From assembly GCA_050789255.1 (NCBI GenBank), contig JBOZRQ010000027.1:18488-82487 (forward strand): a stretch of DNA of 64,000 nucleotides. The letters are read 5' to 3'. Below are positions 1 through 8,854 of the stretch, piece after piece. The position numbers were made by a program, and so were the translations under genes. The DNA comes from JBOZRQ01 sp050789255 (lineage in GTDB: Bacteria > Bacillota > Sulfobacillia > Symbiobacteriales > Symbiobacteriaceae). Under the pieces are notes generated by a model. The model was given only the letters and a program-made list of their open reading frames with translations, was not told the origin of the DNA and searched no databases. How positions within the stretch are numbered: the stretch's first letter is position 1; every line of letters begins with the position of its first letter.

Positions 1-2
1 GA

Positions 3-1934
3 CGGATCTACTTCGATGTCCAGCCCGAGACGAAGAACGACCGCACCTTTGTCCCGTTCCGGGCCATCTTCGAGAAGATGGGTGCGACGATTGAGTATGA
101 CGCCGCCTCTCGCACCATTACTGCCGTGCGTGGCAGCACCACCGTTAAGCTGACCATCGGCAGCGAGACGGCCACCGTGAACGGCCGGTCCGTCACCTTG
201 GCGGCCGCTCCGTACATCAAGGACGACCGCACGATGGTGCCCCTGCGCTTCGTCGGCGAGGCCTTCGGCGCTACCGTTAACTACAACGACGCCACCACGG
301 CCATCAGCATCGTCGATGCGAACTGGCCCAAGCGCGGCGGTACGCTCAACCTGGCCATGTGGAACGCTCCGGACGGCAACTTCAACCCGGTCATGGTCAG
401 CGACGTTTACGGCGCATGGCTCACCAACATGATGTACGTCGGCATGTGGCGGTATGACGAGACCCTCACCCCGGCGCCCATGATCGCCGAGCACTGGGAG
501 TGGGACTCCACCAACACCAAGCTGACCTTCTACATGCGCAAGGATGTCAAGTTCTTCGACGGCACCCCGGTGACCGCCGATGACTTCATCTTCACCACCA
601 AGTCGATGATGCATCCGAAGTACGTCGGTCCGATTGCCGCCGGCTGGGATGCCATCAAGGGCTATGCCGAGTACTACGCCGGCACCAAGGGTGAGACTGC
701 CGCTGACTTCGAGGCCGGCATTGTCACCACCAAGCCCCTGGAAGGCCTCTACAAGCTGGACGACTACACCGTGGTCTTCGAGCTGACGCAGCCCCAGGCT
801 TCCTTCCTGACCAACCAGACTGGTATCGGCATCCTGGACAGCGATAAGTACTCCAAGCTTCCGGTCCAGGACTGGGGTACCGCCAAGGACCCCAACAACG
901 CCTACCCGAACGGCAACGGCCCGTACAAGATGGGCCAGTACGTCGAGGGTCAGTTCGCCAAGCTTGAGGCCAACAAGGGCTACTACGACGGCGCCCCGTA
1001 CATCGACACGATCATGTGGAAGATCACCGCTTCCGACGTGGCGGTGGGCGCCATCCAGACCGGCGCCATCGACTGGGCCCAGTTCGGCGCCGCTGAGTAC
1101 GATGCCTATAAGGCTCTCGCCGACAAGGGTGTCGTTCAGCTCTCCGAGTATCCGAGCTTCGTTTACCAGCAGATGTACTACAACTCCCAGGTAGGCCCGA
1201 CCAAGGAGAAGGCCGTCCGCCACGCGATTAACTACGCTATCAACCGCCCGGCGATCATCGAGAACATCATGAAGAACCATGCGTCCTCGATGTATGCGCC
1301 TGTCCACCCGCTGACCTTCGCCTACACCGACGAGGTTAATCACTTCGATTACAACCCCGCAAAGGCCAAGCAGCTGCTGGAGGACGCCGGCTGGAAGGTC
1401 GGCAAGGACGGCATCCGTGAGAAGAACGGCGAGAAGCTGCACCTGCGCCTGATCTACCCCGGCGCCGGCAACCAGGACCGCATCAAGACCGCCCCGGTCG
1501 TGCAGCAGTGGCTGAAGGAAGTCGGCATTGACGTCGAACTGGTGCCCTATGACTGGCCCACCATCAACCGGGTCGTCTTCGAGGAGTACGACTTCGACCT
1601 GATGTTCATCGGCTTCTCTGTCGGCACCGACCCCGATCCCACCGGCCTCTGGGACAAGGCTTCCGTGAAGCCCGGCTCCTACAACGCTCCCCGCTTCTGG
1701 ACCGAGGAGTCCGAGAAGCTGATCGCCCAGGGCAAGGCTACCACGGACCTGATGGAGCGCATGGAGATCTACGCCGAGTGGCAGAAGCACTGGGTCGATG
1801 AGTCTCCCGCCCTGATCTTCTACGCCACGGCGACCATGCAGGCTGTCAACAACCGCGTTGGCAACTCCAGGCCCCTGCCGACCAACGGCGGCGAGTTCTG
1901 GAACATTGAGGACTGGTACCTGACGACCAAGTAA
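3..1934 (+). CDS. Solute-binding protein with N-terminal copper-amine-oxidase-type domain (5' partial)
   Basis: Peptide/oligosaccharide-type ABC substrate-binding protein (SBP_bac_5 family), expected outside the membrane. The open frame runs off the left edge; 643 residues are visible. Visible residues 1 to about 105 form a copper-amine-oxidase N-terminal-like domain, with the repeated hallmarks VPFRAIFEKMGA and MVPLRFVGEAFGA. The SBP domain starts at KRGGTLNL, about residue 109, and runs to the stop. This fusion is unusual: in Bacillota the N-terminal domain usually serves as a wall-associated or stalk module. The start and any signal peptide lie outside the window. Permease genes follow on the same strand after a strong hairpin. 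The ligand cannot be read from the sequence. Confidence 0.9.
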   Translation, partial: RIYFDVQPETKNDRTFVPFRAIFEKMGATIEYDAASRTITAVRGSTTVKLTIGSETATVNGRSVTLAAAPYIKDDRTMVPLRFVGEAFGATVNYNDATTAISIVDANWPKRGGTLNLAMWNAPDGNFNPVMVSDVYGAWLTNMMYVGMWRYDETLTPAPMIAEHWEWDSTNTKLTFYMRKDVKFFDGTPVTADDFIFTTKSMMHPKYVGPIAAGWDAIKGYAEYYAGTKGETAADFEAGIVTTKPLEGLYKLDDYTVVFELTQPQASFLTNQTGIGILDSDKYSKLPVQDWGTAKDPNNAYPNGNGPYKMGQYVEGQFAKLEANKGYYDGAPYIDTIMWKITASDVAVGAIQTGAIDWAQFGAAEYDAYKALADKGVVQLSEYPSFVYQQMYYNSQVGPTKEKAVRHAINYAINRPAIIENIMKNHASSMYAPVHPLTFAYTDEVNHFDYNPAKAKQLLEDAGWKVGKDGIREKNGEKLHLRLIYPGAGNQDRIKTAPVVQQWLKEVGIDVELVPYDWPTINRVVFEEYDFDLMFIGFSVGTDPDPTGLWDKASVKPGSYNAPRFWTEESEKLIAQGKATTDLMERMEIYAEWQKHWVDESPALIFYATATMQAVNNRVGNSRPLPTNGGEFWNIEDWYLTTK

Positions 1935-1955
1935 CATAGACCCCCGTGAACTCGG

Positions 1956-1991
1956 GGGCGGCCCGGGGAGGCCATAGGCCCCGGGCCGCCC
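1956..1991. promoter_or_regulatory. Intergenic GC-rich hairpin in transporter operon
   Basis: A perfect 13-bp stem (1956-1968 pairing with 1979-1991) with a 10-nt loop lies between the binding-protein and permease genes, just after a smaller CCCCCG hairpin. No U-run follows. Such structures between binding-protein and permease genes often protect the upstream mRNA or cause partial termination, giving an excess of binding protein. That role is an inference here. Confidence 0.6.
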
Positions 1992-2020
1992 TCGCTCCAC
2001 GGTGAAAGGGGAGCGGACTG

Positions 2021-2971
2021 TTGCGCCAGTATTTGCTGCGGCGTCTGTTGCAGACTCTGCCAATCCTGCTCGGGGTAAGCGTTATCGTCTTCACCATAGT
2101 CCACCTGACCCCGGGCGACCCCTATTCCCATCTGGTTGGTCCGCGCACAGATCCCGCCAAGAAGGAGAAAATCCTGCAGGACATGGGCTTCCGGGATCCC
2201 CTGCCGGTTCAGTATGTGCGCTGGCTCAGTGAGGTAGCCAAGGGCAATCTGGGCTGGTCGATCAAGCGCGGGGTTCCCGTGGGTGAGCTGATGGCTTCCC
2301 GCTTGAAAAATACATTGATTCTTACCGGCAGCGCTTTCATTTTCGCCTTGCTGTTGGCGATTCCCATCGGCATCGTCTCAGCAACGCGACAATATTCAAT
2401 TATCGACTACATAGTCACAACCTTCGCCTTTATAGGCATATCACTTCCAGGCTTCTTTACAGCGCTGCTGGCTGTATACTTCCTGGCCGTAAAATACCCG
2501 ATCTTCCCGATGAACCAAATGATCACCCCCGGCGCCGCGTTCTCGATCTGGGATCTTCTCAAACACCTGATTCTGCCCGCGGTTACCCTGGGTGTTCGGG
2601 ATATGGCCGGTTACGCCCGGTTCACACGGGCCAGCATGCTGGAGGTAATGCGGCAGGACTACGTCCGGACGGCACGGGCCAAGGGCCTCGCCGAGCGTGT
2701 GGTGATCTACAAGCACGCGCTGCGCAACGGCCTGATTCCGATCGTGACGCTGCTGGGCCTTGGCCTGCCGGGGCTTCTCTCTGGCGTGGTCATCTTCGAG
2801 CGGATCTTCACCTGGCCGGGCATGGGTTCGCTGACGATCGAAGCGGTAGGAAACCGCGACTACCCGATCCTGATGGCCAGCAACATGCTGTTCGCCCTGC
2901 TGGTGATTCTAGGCAACCTGATCGCCGACGTTCTTTACGCCGTCGTTGACCCGCGGATTCGGTATTCGTAA
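2021..2971 (+). CDS. ABC transporter permease, DppB/OppB type
   Basis: Inner-membrane permease of a peptide-type ABC importer, 316 residues, the usual size for DppB. It begins with an N-terminal membrane segment (LPILLGVSVIVFTIVHLTPG) and has further hydrophobic spans. The cytoplasmic coupling loop DYVRTARAKGL with HALRNGLIP, which docks with the ATPase, lies around residues 205-240. TTG start preceded by GAAAGGGGAG. It is followed 12 bp later by the DppC-type gene, with which it should form the heterodimeric channel. No ATPase gene belongs to this first set, so it may share the pair encoded at 6.6-8.6 kb. Confidence 0.93.
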   Translation: MRQYLLRRLLQTLPILLGVSVIVFTIVHLTPGDPYSHLVGPRTDPAKKEKILQDMGFRDPLPVQYVRWLSEVAKGNLGWSIKRGVPVGELMASRLKNTLILTGSAFIFALLLAIPIGIVSATRQYSIIDYIVTTFAFIGISLPGFFTALLAVYFLAVKYPIFPMNQMITPGAAFSIWDLLKHLILPAVTLGVRDMAGYARFTRASMLEVMRQDYVRTARAKGLAERVVIYKHALRNGLIPIVTLLGLGLPGLLSGVVIFERIFTWPGMGSLTIEAVGNRDYPILMASNMLFALLVILGNLIADVLYAVVDPRIRYS

Positions 2972-2983
2972 GGAGGCAGACCT

Positions 2984-3907
2984 GTGGCGACGGTAGCAAA
3001 TCCCAAGCAAGACGACGAGTTGCTCCGCCAGGGAATGACCACTGCGCATACCACGTGGGCGCGTCAGGTATGGCGGCGGTTTCGCAAGAATAAGGCGGCG
3101 GTTATAAGCGCTGTAATCCTGTTGATTCTGATCCTGGTGAGCGTTTTTGCCCCGGTGATCACATCGACCACCACGGGCTGGGGACGCGACGAGATCGACA
3201 TCAAGTACATCCAATCGGAGCCCAGCGCCCGCCATCCGCTGGGGACGGACAGCATTGGCCGTGACACCTGGACCCGCCTTCTCTATGGCGGCCGTGTGTC
3301 GATGGGCATCGCCGGCGCCGCCGTGGTGGGCTACATGGCGATTGGCATTGTGGTTGGTGCTTTGGCCGGGTACTTCGGCGGCTGGGTCGATAACCTGCTA
3401 ATGCGCATCGCTGACGTAGTGCTGTCGTTCCCGTTCATCCCCTTCATATTGACCCTATCCGCGATCTTCCGACCAGGGGTGGAGATCCTGGTGATCACCA
3501 TTGCGATCATCAGTTGGCCTGAACCGGCCCGACTGGTGCGCGGTGAGTTCCTCTCCCTGCGTGAGCGGGACTTTATCGAGGCCGCCCGTGCCACCGGCGC
3601 CGGCCCGCTGCGGATCATGTTCAAGCACCTGCTGCCCAACGCCATGGCCCCGCTAATCGTGAGCGCCACCCTGAACATCGCCGGCATCATTCTGCTGGAG
3701 TCGGCGCTGAGCTACCTGGGGTTTGGCGTGAAAATGCCGATTCCCACCTGGGGCAACATGCTCACCGAGGTGAACAACATCGCCGTGCTGACCCGGATGC
3801 CCTGGCTCTGGGTACCGCCCGGACTGATGATCTTCCTGACGGTGCTCTCGATCAACTTCCTCGGGGACGGGCTGCGTGACGCTCTGGACCCCCGCCTGAA
3901 GCAGTAG
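2984..3907 (+). CDS. ABC transporter permease, DppC/OppC type
   Basis: Second channel subunit, 307 residues, with the DppC-type layout: a short cytoplasmic N-terminus, a first membrane span (AAVISAVILLILILVSVFAP), a periplasm-facing segment with the LGTDSIGRD motif common to DppC proteins, then the permease core. The coupling loop is DFIEAARATGAG with HLLPNAMAP. GTG start behind AGGAGG. It sits between the partner permease and a lipoprotein gene and is probably cotranscribed with both. Confidence 0.93.
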   Translation: MATVANPKQDDELLRQGMTTAHTTWARQVWRRFRKNKAAVISAVILLILILVSVFAPVITSTTTGWGRDEIDIKYIQSEPSARHPLGTDSIGRDTWTRLLYGGRVSMGIAGAAVVGYMAIGIVVGALAGYFGGWVDNLLMRIADVVLSFPFIPFILTLSAIFRPGVEILVITIAIISWPEPARLVRGEFLSLRERDFIEAARATGAGPLRIMFKHLLPNAMAPLIVSATLNIAGIILLESALSYLGFGVKMPIPTWGNMLTEVNNIAVLTRMPWLWVPPGLMIFLTVLSINFLGDGLRDALDPRLKQ

Positions 3908-3919
3908 GAGGAATGGCAG

Positions 3920-4540
3920 ATGTACAAGCGCAAGTTAATCGGCCTGGCGGCCCTTCTGCTGGTCCTGGCGCTGGCCGGCTGCGGAAAGAACGCGGCCGAA
4001 CCCGGGGCAGCACCAGCATCCAGCAGCGGCTCCGGTTCCGGCTCCTCGGCCTCTAGCGGCACCAACCCCGGCACCGGTTCGACGTCGACCAACACGACAG
4101 GGGCCTCGAACCCGGCAGCCGATGCGCCGAAGAAGCCGACCTATGAGAAGGTCTCCCTCAAGGGGCTCAAGCCTGGCTCGGAGGCCAAGGTCGGACCGCT
4201 GACGGTGAAGCTTGAAGAGATCAACGTGGTCAGCAAGGCGCCCGGTCTGCCGGCCGGCTACGCCTACCTGCTGGCCCGTGTAACGGTCAACAACGCCGGT
4301 GACGTCGATTACACCATCAATACCTCGGACCACCTGAAGCTGCTCGCTCCGGGCGGCACGGTCAGCCGGGTGAACGCCCAGGCCAGCGCCCAGCGCAATC
4401 CCAAGCTCCAGGGGACCCTGCAGAAGGGCGACTCGGCCACGGGATGGCTCGGTTACCTGGTGAAGGTCGGCGACGGCGACTTCCAGTACACCTTCACCCA
4501 CACCGACTGGGGCGACGCCGCCTGGGAGTTCCCGCTGTAA
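3920..4540 (+). CDS. Lipoprotein with DUF4352-like beta-sandwich domain
   Basis: Predicted lipoprotein of 206 residues. The signal peptide ends in the lipobox LAGC, with the lipidated cysteine at residue 21. Residues about 30-75 are a low-complexity Ser/Gly/Thr/Pro linker, and the folded domain follows. The segment with AYLLARVTVNNAGDVDYTIN resembles DUF4352-type immunoglobulin-like domains, which are often found on surface lipoproteins. AGGAGGAATGGCAG precedes the ATG. It is the last gene of the first transporter operon and ends at a perfect terminator. The family assignment is tentative; the lipoprotein call is firm. Confidence 0.8.
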   Translation: MYKRKLIGLAALLLVLALAGCGKNAAEPGAAPASSSGSGSGSSASSGTNPGTGSTSTNTTGASNPAADAPKKPTYEKVSLKGLKPGSEAKVGPLTVKLEEINVVSKAPGLPAGYAYLLARVTVNNAGDVDYTINTSDHLKLLAPGGTVSRVNAQASAQRNPKLQGTLQKGDSATGWLGYLVKVGDGDFQYTFTHTDWGDAAWEFPL

Positions 4541-4546
4541 GTGAAC

Positions 4547-4593
4547 ACCGAAGTCCCCCCTGCCAGAACAGTTCTGGCAGGGGGGACTTCGGT
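4547..4593 (+). terminator. Rho-independent terminator, 23-bp stem
   Basis: Near-perfect palindrome just after the lipoprotein stop. The arms 4547-4569 and 4571-4593 are fully complementary and are followed by an AT-rich stretch (TAATATCCTTAATTT). It ends the first transporter operon. Confidence 0.85.
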
Positions 4594-4699
4594 TAATATC
4601 CTTAATTTAATAGCAGGGAAGGAAAATCAGACCTCAGTGTCCAATCGAAGAGGTGAACTTGTATATACCACTTAAACAGTCGGACAGGAGGGCGCCAGC

Positions 4700-5740
4700 G
4701 TGGGTTCAGTTGGGCAGGTCGCCCACAAGGTTTGGCAGATTTACGCCATACAACGGATCGTCAGAGCGGTAGTCACGATCTTTGTGGTGACCACGATCAC
4801 CTTTTTCCTATTGCGGCTGATGCCCAGCAACCCGCTGGACGTCTACATTAACTCGCAACTCTCGCAGGGTATTCCCCTGGCGGATGCGCAAGCGATGGCC
4901 GCCCAGCTGTACAACATCGACCTGGACCGCCCCCTCTACCTTCAGTACTTCGACTACCTGGGCGATCTGCTGCACGGCGACTTCGGCATGTCGATCTCAT
5001 CGATGGGCACCCCCGTGAGCCAGCTGATCCTCCGCTTCCTCCCCTGGACGCTGTTCGTCGTGACCGCCTCCCTGCTACTCAGCTTTACCCTTGGTACGCT
5101 GTTGGGGATGCTCATTGCCTTCAAACGGGAGTCCTGGCTCGACCACTTGCTCTCGGCGGTGGCCTCGCTGCTTTCCTCGATTCCGGACTATCTGGTAGGC
5201 ATTCTGATCCTGGTCTACTTCGGGGTACGCTGGAAGTTCTTTGACGTGGCTAACGTTCGAGGAGCGCTGTCGCCCGGCGTGAGGCCGGAGTTCACCTTCG
5301 CCTTCTTCAAGGACGTGGTCTACCACGCTGCCTTGCCGATCATCACCTACGTGCTGACCAGCGTGGGTCACTGGATGCTGATGATGAAGTCCAGCACCAT
5401 AGCCACCCTCGGTGAGGACTACGTAACGGTGGCACGCGCCCGCGGACTGACCGACGGGCGGATCACCATGGCCTACGTGGGTCGAAACGCCGTGCTGCCG
5501 CTCTTTACGGCGCTGGCGATTCGCATTGGCTTTATTGTGGGCGGTTCCGTTTTCATTGAGTTCATTTTCACCTATCAGGGAATCGGCCTGAAGTTACAGT
5601 CGGCACTGATCACCCGTGACTACCCCGTGATGCAGGCGGTCTTTATTATCATCACCACGGCTGTGGTGAGCGCCAACCTCCTGGCTGACCTGGTGTATAG
5701 CAAACTCGACCCGCGGATCCGCACGTCGGGGGGGAAGTAG
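4700..5740 (+). CDS. ABC transporter permease, DppB/OppB type
   Basis: DppB-type channel subunit of the second importer, 346 residues, somewhat longer than its 316-residue relative at 2.0 kb. The first membrane span (TIFVVTTITFFLLRLMPSNP form) is followed by the family's extracytoplasmic loop and a coupling loop with DYVTVARARGL. The ending KLDPRIRTS is typical of the family. GTG start after GGACAGGAGGGCG. It is followed by its DppC partner with two bases between them. Confidence 0.93.
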   Translation: MGSVGQVAHKVWQIYAIQRIVRAVVTIFVVTTITFFLLRLMPSNPLDVYINSQLSQGIPLADAQAMAAQLYNIDLDRPLYLQYFDYLGDLLHGDFGMSISSMGTPVSQLILRFLPWTLFVVTASLLLSFTLGTLLGMLIAFKRESWLDHLLSAVASLLSSIPDYLVGILILVYFGVRWKFFDVANVRGALSPGVRPEFTFAFFKDVVYHAALPIITYVLTSVGHWMLMMKSSTIATLGEDYVTVARARGLTDGRITMAYVGRNAVLPLFTALAIRIGFIVGGSVFIEFIFTYQGIGLKLQSALITRDYPVMQAVFIIITTAVVSANLLADLVYSKLDPRIRTSGGK

Positions 5741-5742
5741 CC

Positions 5743-6618
5743 ATGTCCGCCTTAACCGCGCTGGGAAGCAGCCTGGCTCGCTCCCTGAAGATCATGGCCC
5801 GCAACAAGGTCGGCTTTGCCGGATTGATCGTCGTTCTGTTAATCGTTGTTGTCGCGCTAATCGGCCCCTCTGTAGTTACCATGGACACGACGGCAAACCT
5901 GGAAGAGATCTATCTGGCGCCGTCGGCGAAGCACTGGCTGGGGACCGACTACCAGGGGCGAGATATTTTCCGTCAGATGGTGAGCGGTGGGCGCGACTTG
6001 ATCTTCGTGGCCGCGCTGGCGGCGCTGCTCTCCTCGCTGACCGCCATCACCCTGGGATCGCTGGCAGCGCTTCTGGGCGGCTATGTGGACGTGATCGTCA
6101 CGTCGGTGGGAGACCTGGTGCTGACGGTGCCACGCATCCCCCTGCTCCTGGTGCTTGCGGGCTTTATACGGCTGACCTCGCCGCTGTCGCTCTCCCTGAT
6201 CCTGGCGGCAGTGACCTGGGCAGGCCTGATGCGACAGGTTCGCGCCCAGGTGCTATCACTGAAGGAACGCGACTACGTGCAAGCGGCGGTACAACTGGGC
6301 TTGCCCACCTCTCACTTGCTCTTTCGGGAGATCCTCCCGAACATGATGAGCTATGTGATCATCAGTTTCGTCCTTGCGATGACCGAAGCGATCTACTCGC
6401 AGGTCGGCCTGATCTTCCTGGGGTTGGTGCCGATGACCTCCCACAACTGGGGCGTCATGATCAACCTGGCCTATAACCAGGGCGCCCAGTTTGGCCGGGA
6501 CTCCATGTGGTACCTCGCTGTGCCCATTTCCATGGTGGCGCTGCTCAACCTGGCCCTGGTCTCCATGACCCGCTCCCTGGATGAGCTCTTCAATCCACGC
6601 CTGCGAGGGGGGCACTAG
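5743..6618 (+). CDS. ABC transporter permease, DppC/OppC type
   Basis: DppC-type channel subunit, 291 residues. It has the LGTDYQGRDIFRQ motif after the first membrane span, and a coupling loop with DYVQAAVQLGLP near residue 180. The C-terminus (DELFNPRLRG) is the family ending. ATG start two bases after the upstream stop, and three bases before the ATPase start, so translation of the whole block is probably coupled. Confidence 0.93.
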   Translation: MSALTALGSSLARSLKIMARNKVGFAGLIVVLLIVVVALIGPSVVTMDTTANLEEIYLAPSAKHWLGTDYQGRDIFRQMVSGGRDLIFVAALAALLSSLTAITLGSLAALLGGYVDVIVTSVGDLVLTVPRIPLLLVLAGFIRLTSPLSLSLILAAVTWAGLMRQVRAQVLSLKERDYVQAAVQLGLPTSHLLFREILPNMMSYVIISFVLAMTEAIYSQVGLIFLGLVPMTSHNWGVMINLAYNQGAQFGRDSMWYLAVPISMVALLNLALVSMTRSLDELFNPRLRGGH

Positions 6619-6621
6619 GCC

Positions 6622-7626
6622 GTGCGAGACGTCGTGCTGTCCGTTCGGGGTCTGGCGCTCGAATACCAGACCCGCCGCGGCCCTGCCCGTGCCCTGTGCG
6701 GCATCAGCTTTGACCTGTACAAGGGCGAGACGCTGGCCCTGATCGGAGAGAGCGGGTGCGGCAAGTCGACACTAGGTTTTACGCTAATTCGGCTGAACCC
6801 CGGCAACGCTCGGGTCACCGGCGGCTCCATCAGCCTGATGGACGGGCCCAACAAGCGGGAGGTGCTACAGTTCTCCGACCGGGAGATCCGCCGCTTCCGC
6901 TGGACGGAGATGGCCATGGTGCTCCAGTCCGCTCTGAACGCCTTCAACCCGGTGCTCCGCATTGAGGAGCACTTTCAAGACACCGCTCGCGCCCACGGGC
7001 TGAGCGACCGCGCCGAGGTGCGGGCAAGGGCCGAGCGACTGCTCCGGGCGGTGCAGCTGGACCCGAACCGGGTCCTCCCCTCCTACCCCCACGAGCTCTC
7101 GGGCGGCATGCGCCAGCGGGTGCTGCTGGCCCTGGGCCTGGTGCTGGAGCCCCGCATTATCATACTGGACGAGCCCACCACGGCGCTCGACATTCTGACG
7201 CAGCGGTCGATCATCGAGCTCCTGCGCCAGCTCAAGCAGGAGTTCAACTTCACCATGATCTTCATCTCCCACGACCTGAGCCTGGCGGCGGAGCTTGCCG
7301 ACCGGGTGGCGACCATGTACGCCGGGCAGATCGTGGAACTGAGCGATGTGTACGAGGCCTTCGAACGGCCCAGGCACCCCTACACGCAGGGGCTGATCCA
7401 CGCTGTGCCGACCCTGCACGGCGACGACTCGGAGCTGACCTCGATCCCCGGCTCGCCGCCGGACTTCGTGGAGATGCCCGCCGGGTGTAAGTTCCACCCG
7501 CGCTGCGCCTATGCCGACGAACGCTGCCGCCGGGAGGAGCCCGCCATGACCGAGGTGGGCGCCGGCCAGTACGTCGCCTGCTTCCACTGGAAGAAGGTCT
7601 CCGAGCAAACCCGGGCGGAGGGGTGA
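6622..7626 (+). CDS. Peptide-type ABC transporter ATPase, DppD/OppD type
   Basis: Cytoplasmic ATPase, 334 residues. Walker A is GESGCGKST (residues 42-50), the signature is LSGGMRQRV, and Walker B is IIILDEPTTALD. The C-terminal extension has the cysteine cluster CKFHPRC...C...C typical of Opp/Dpp ATPases, which binds an iron-sulfur cluster in characterised members. GTG start. It works as a heterodimer with the next gene. Since the first operon at 0-4.5 kb has no ATPase, this pair may drive both channel sets; that is inference. Confidence 0.95.
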   Translation: MRDVVLSVRGLALEYQTRRGPARALCGISFDLYKGETLALIGESGCGKSTLGFTLIRLNPGNARVTGGSISLMDGPNKREVLQFSDREIRRFRWTEMAMVLQSALNAFNPVLRIEEHFQDTARAHGLSDRAEVRARAERLLRAVQLDPNRVLPSYPHELSGGMRQRVLLALGLVLEPRIIILDEPTTALDILTQRSIIELLRQLKQEFNFTMIFISHDLSLAAELADRVATMYAGQIVELSDVYEAFERPRHPYTQGLIHAVPTLHGDDSELTSIPGSPPDFVEMPAGCKFHPRCAYADERCRREEPAMTEVGAGQYVACFHWKKVSEQTRAEG

Positions 7627-7630
7627 GTCG

Positions 7631-8626
7631 ATGGCGCTCCTGGAGCTGAAGCATGTAAGCCGATCCTTCCACCAGATGAAGACCGAGGTCCGGGCCGTCG
7701 ATAACGTCAGCCTGGCGATTGCCCCGAAGGAGATCGTCTGTCTGGTGGGCGAGTCGGGCTGTGGGAAGACCACCACCGGCAAGATGACCGCCGGCCTCCT
7801 GGAGGCAACCGCCGGCGAGGTTCTCTTCGAGGGCAAGAACGTGGCCTTGCTCAAAGGCAGTGAGTTTGCCCGGTTCCGCCGCTCGGTGCAGTTGGTCCAC
7901 CAGGATCCCTACGCCTCTCTGAACCCGGTGCGCACCATCTATGAAACCCTGAGCGCACCGCTGCTCTATCACAAAATGGCCACGGACCAGCGGGCTGCCC
8001 GGCGCCGTGCTGCCGAGCTGTTGGAATTGGTGGACTTGACACCGGCGGACGAGATCCTGGACAAGTACCCGCACCAGCTCTCGGGGGGCCAGCGCCAGCG
8101 GGTCTCGGTGGCCCGGGCGCTCACGGTCAATCCCAGCTTTATCGTGGCCGACGAGGCCGTATCGATGGTAGACGTTTCAATCCGGGCCTCGCTGCTGAAG
8201 ATGCTCGCCCGCCTTAACTCGGAGCTGGGCGTGAGCTTTCTGTTTATCACCCACGACCTGGCCCTGGCGAAGTATTTCGCCTGGGAGGGCCGCATCGGGG
8301 TGATGTACCTGGGCCGCATGGTCGAGCTGTCCCGCACGCCCGACCTGATTGAGCGCCCCGCACACCCCTACACCCAGGCGCTGATGTCGGCGATCCCCGA
8401 GGCCGACCCCCGCCTTACCCGGACCAAGAAGCGGGTCGAACTGCGCAGTGACGAGGTACCCAGCTTGCTGAAGCTGCCCTCGGGCTGCCACTTCCACCCC
8501 CGCTGTCCGGTCTTTGCAGCCGGGCTGTGCGAGAAGACCCAGCCCCAGCTGGCGCAGGTGGCGCCCGGGCACGAGGTGGCCTGCCACCTGGCCCTGGACG
8601 GCCTGGATAAGGCGGCACTGCGATGA
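7631..8626 (+). CDS. Peptide-type ABC transporter ATPase, DppF/OppF type
   Basis: Partner ATPase, 331 residues. Walker A is GESGCGKTT (residues 40-48) and the signature is LSGGQRQRV. Walker B reads VADEAVSMVD, where many family members have DEPVS: the catalytic glutamate is kept but the proline is alanine. The C-terminal Cys motif (CHFHPRC...C) is present. The gene begins 4 bp after DppD stops and overlaps the next small gene by 4 bp (ATGA), so the genes are translationally coupled. Confidence 0.95.
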   Translation: MALLELKHVSRSFHQMKTEVRAVDNVSLAIAPKEIVCLVGESGCGKTTTGKMTAGLLEATAGEVLFEGKNVALLKGSEFARFRRSVQLVHQDPYASLNPVRTIYETLSAPLLYHKMATDQRAARRRAAELLELVDLTPADEILDKYPHQLSGGQRQRVSVARALTVNPSFIVADEAVSMVDVSIRASLLKMLARLNSELGVSFLFITHDLALAKYFAWEGRIGVMYLGRMVELSRTPDLIERPAHPYTQALMSAIPEADPRLTRTKKRVELRSDEVPSLLKLPSGCHFHPRCPVFAAGLCEKTQPQLAQVAPGHEVACHLALDGLDKAALR

Positions 8627-8805
8627 GCCCCGAGATGGGCCGTGCGGCGATGCGGCTTGCCACCTTCTGCGTGATCGTCGCCGTGGCGCTCCTGCCCTTC
8701 CTGGGGCGGGACAGCGCCGAGTTCGTGATCACGGTGGCGTCCCTCGGGATGGGCGTGACGTTCATCGCCCTGGTGTGGCTACTGGTCAGGCGCTCAGCCA
8801 AGTAA
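8623..8805 (+). CDS. Small two-span membrane protein in transporter operon
   Basis: Sixty residues, almost wholly hydrophobic. Two membrane segments are visible (LATFCVIVAVALLPFLG and FVITVASLGMGVTFIALVWLL), with a basic tail RRSAK. Its ATG overlaps the stop of the DppF gene in an ATGA junction, which favours a real, coupled gene. I do not recognise the family. It could be a small accessory subunit of the transporter. Confidence 0.6.
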   Translation: MSPEMGRAAMRLATFCVIVAVALLPFLGRDSAEFVITVASLGMGVTFIALVWLLVRRSAK

Positions 8806-8854
8806 GGTCCCAAGCGACTTCACATGGGTCGCAGACATAGAGGAGGGTCACGAG

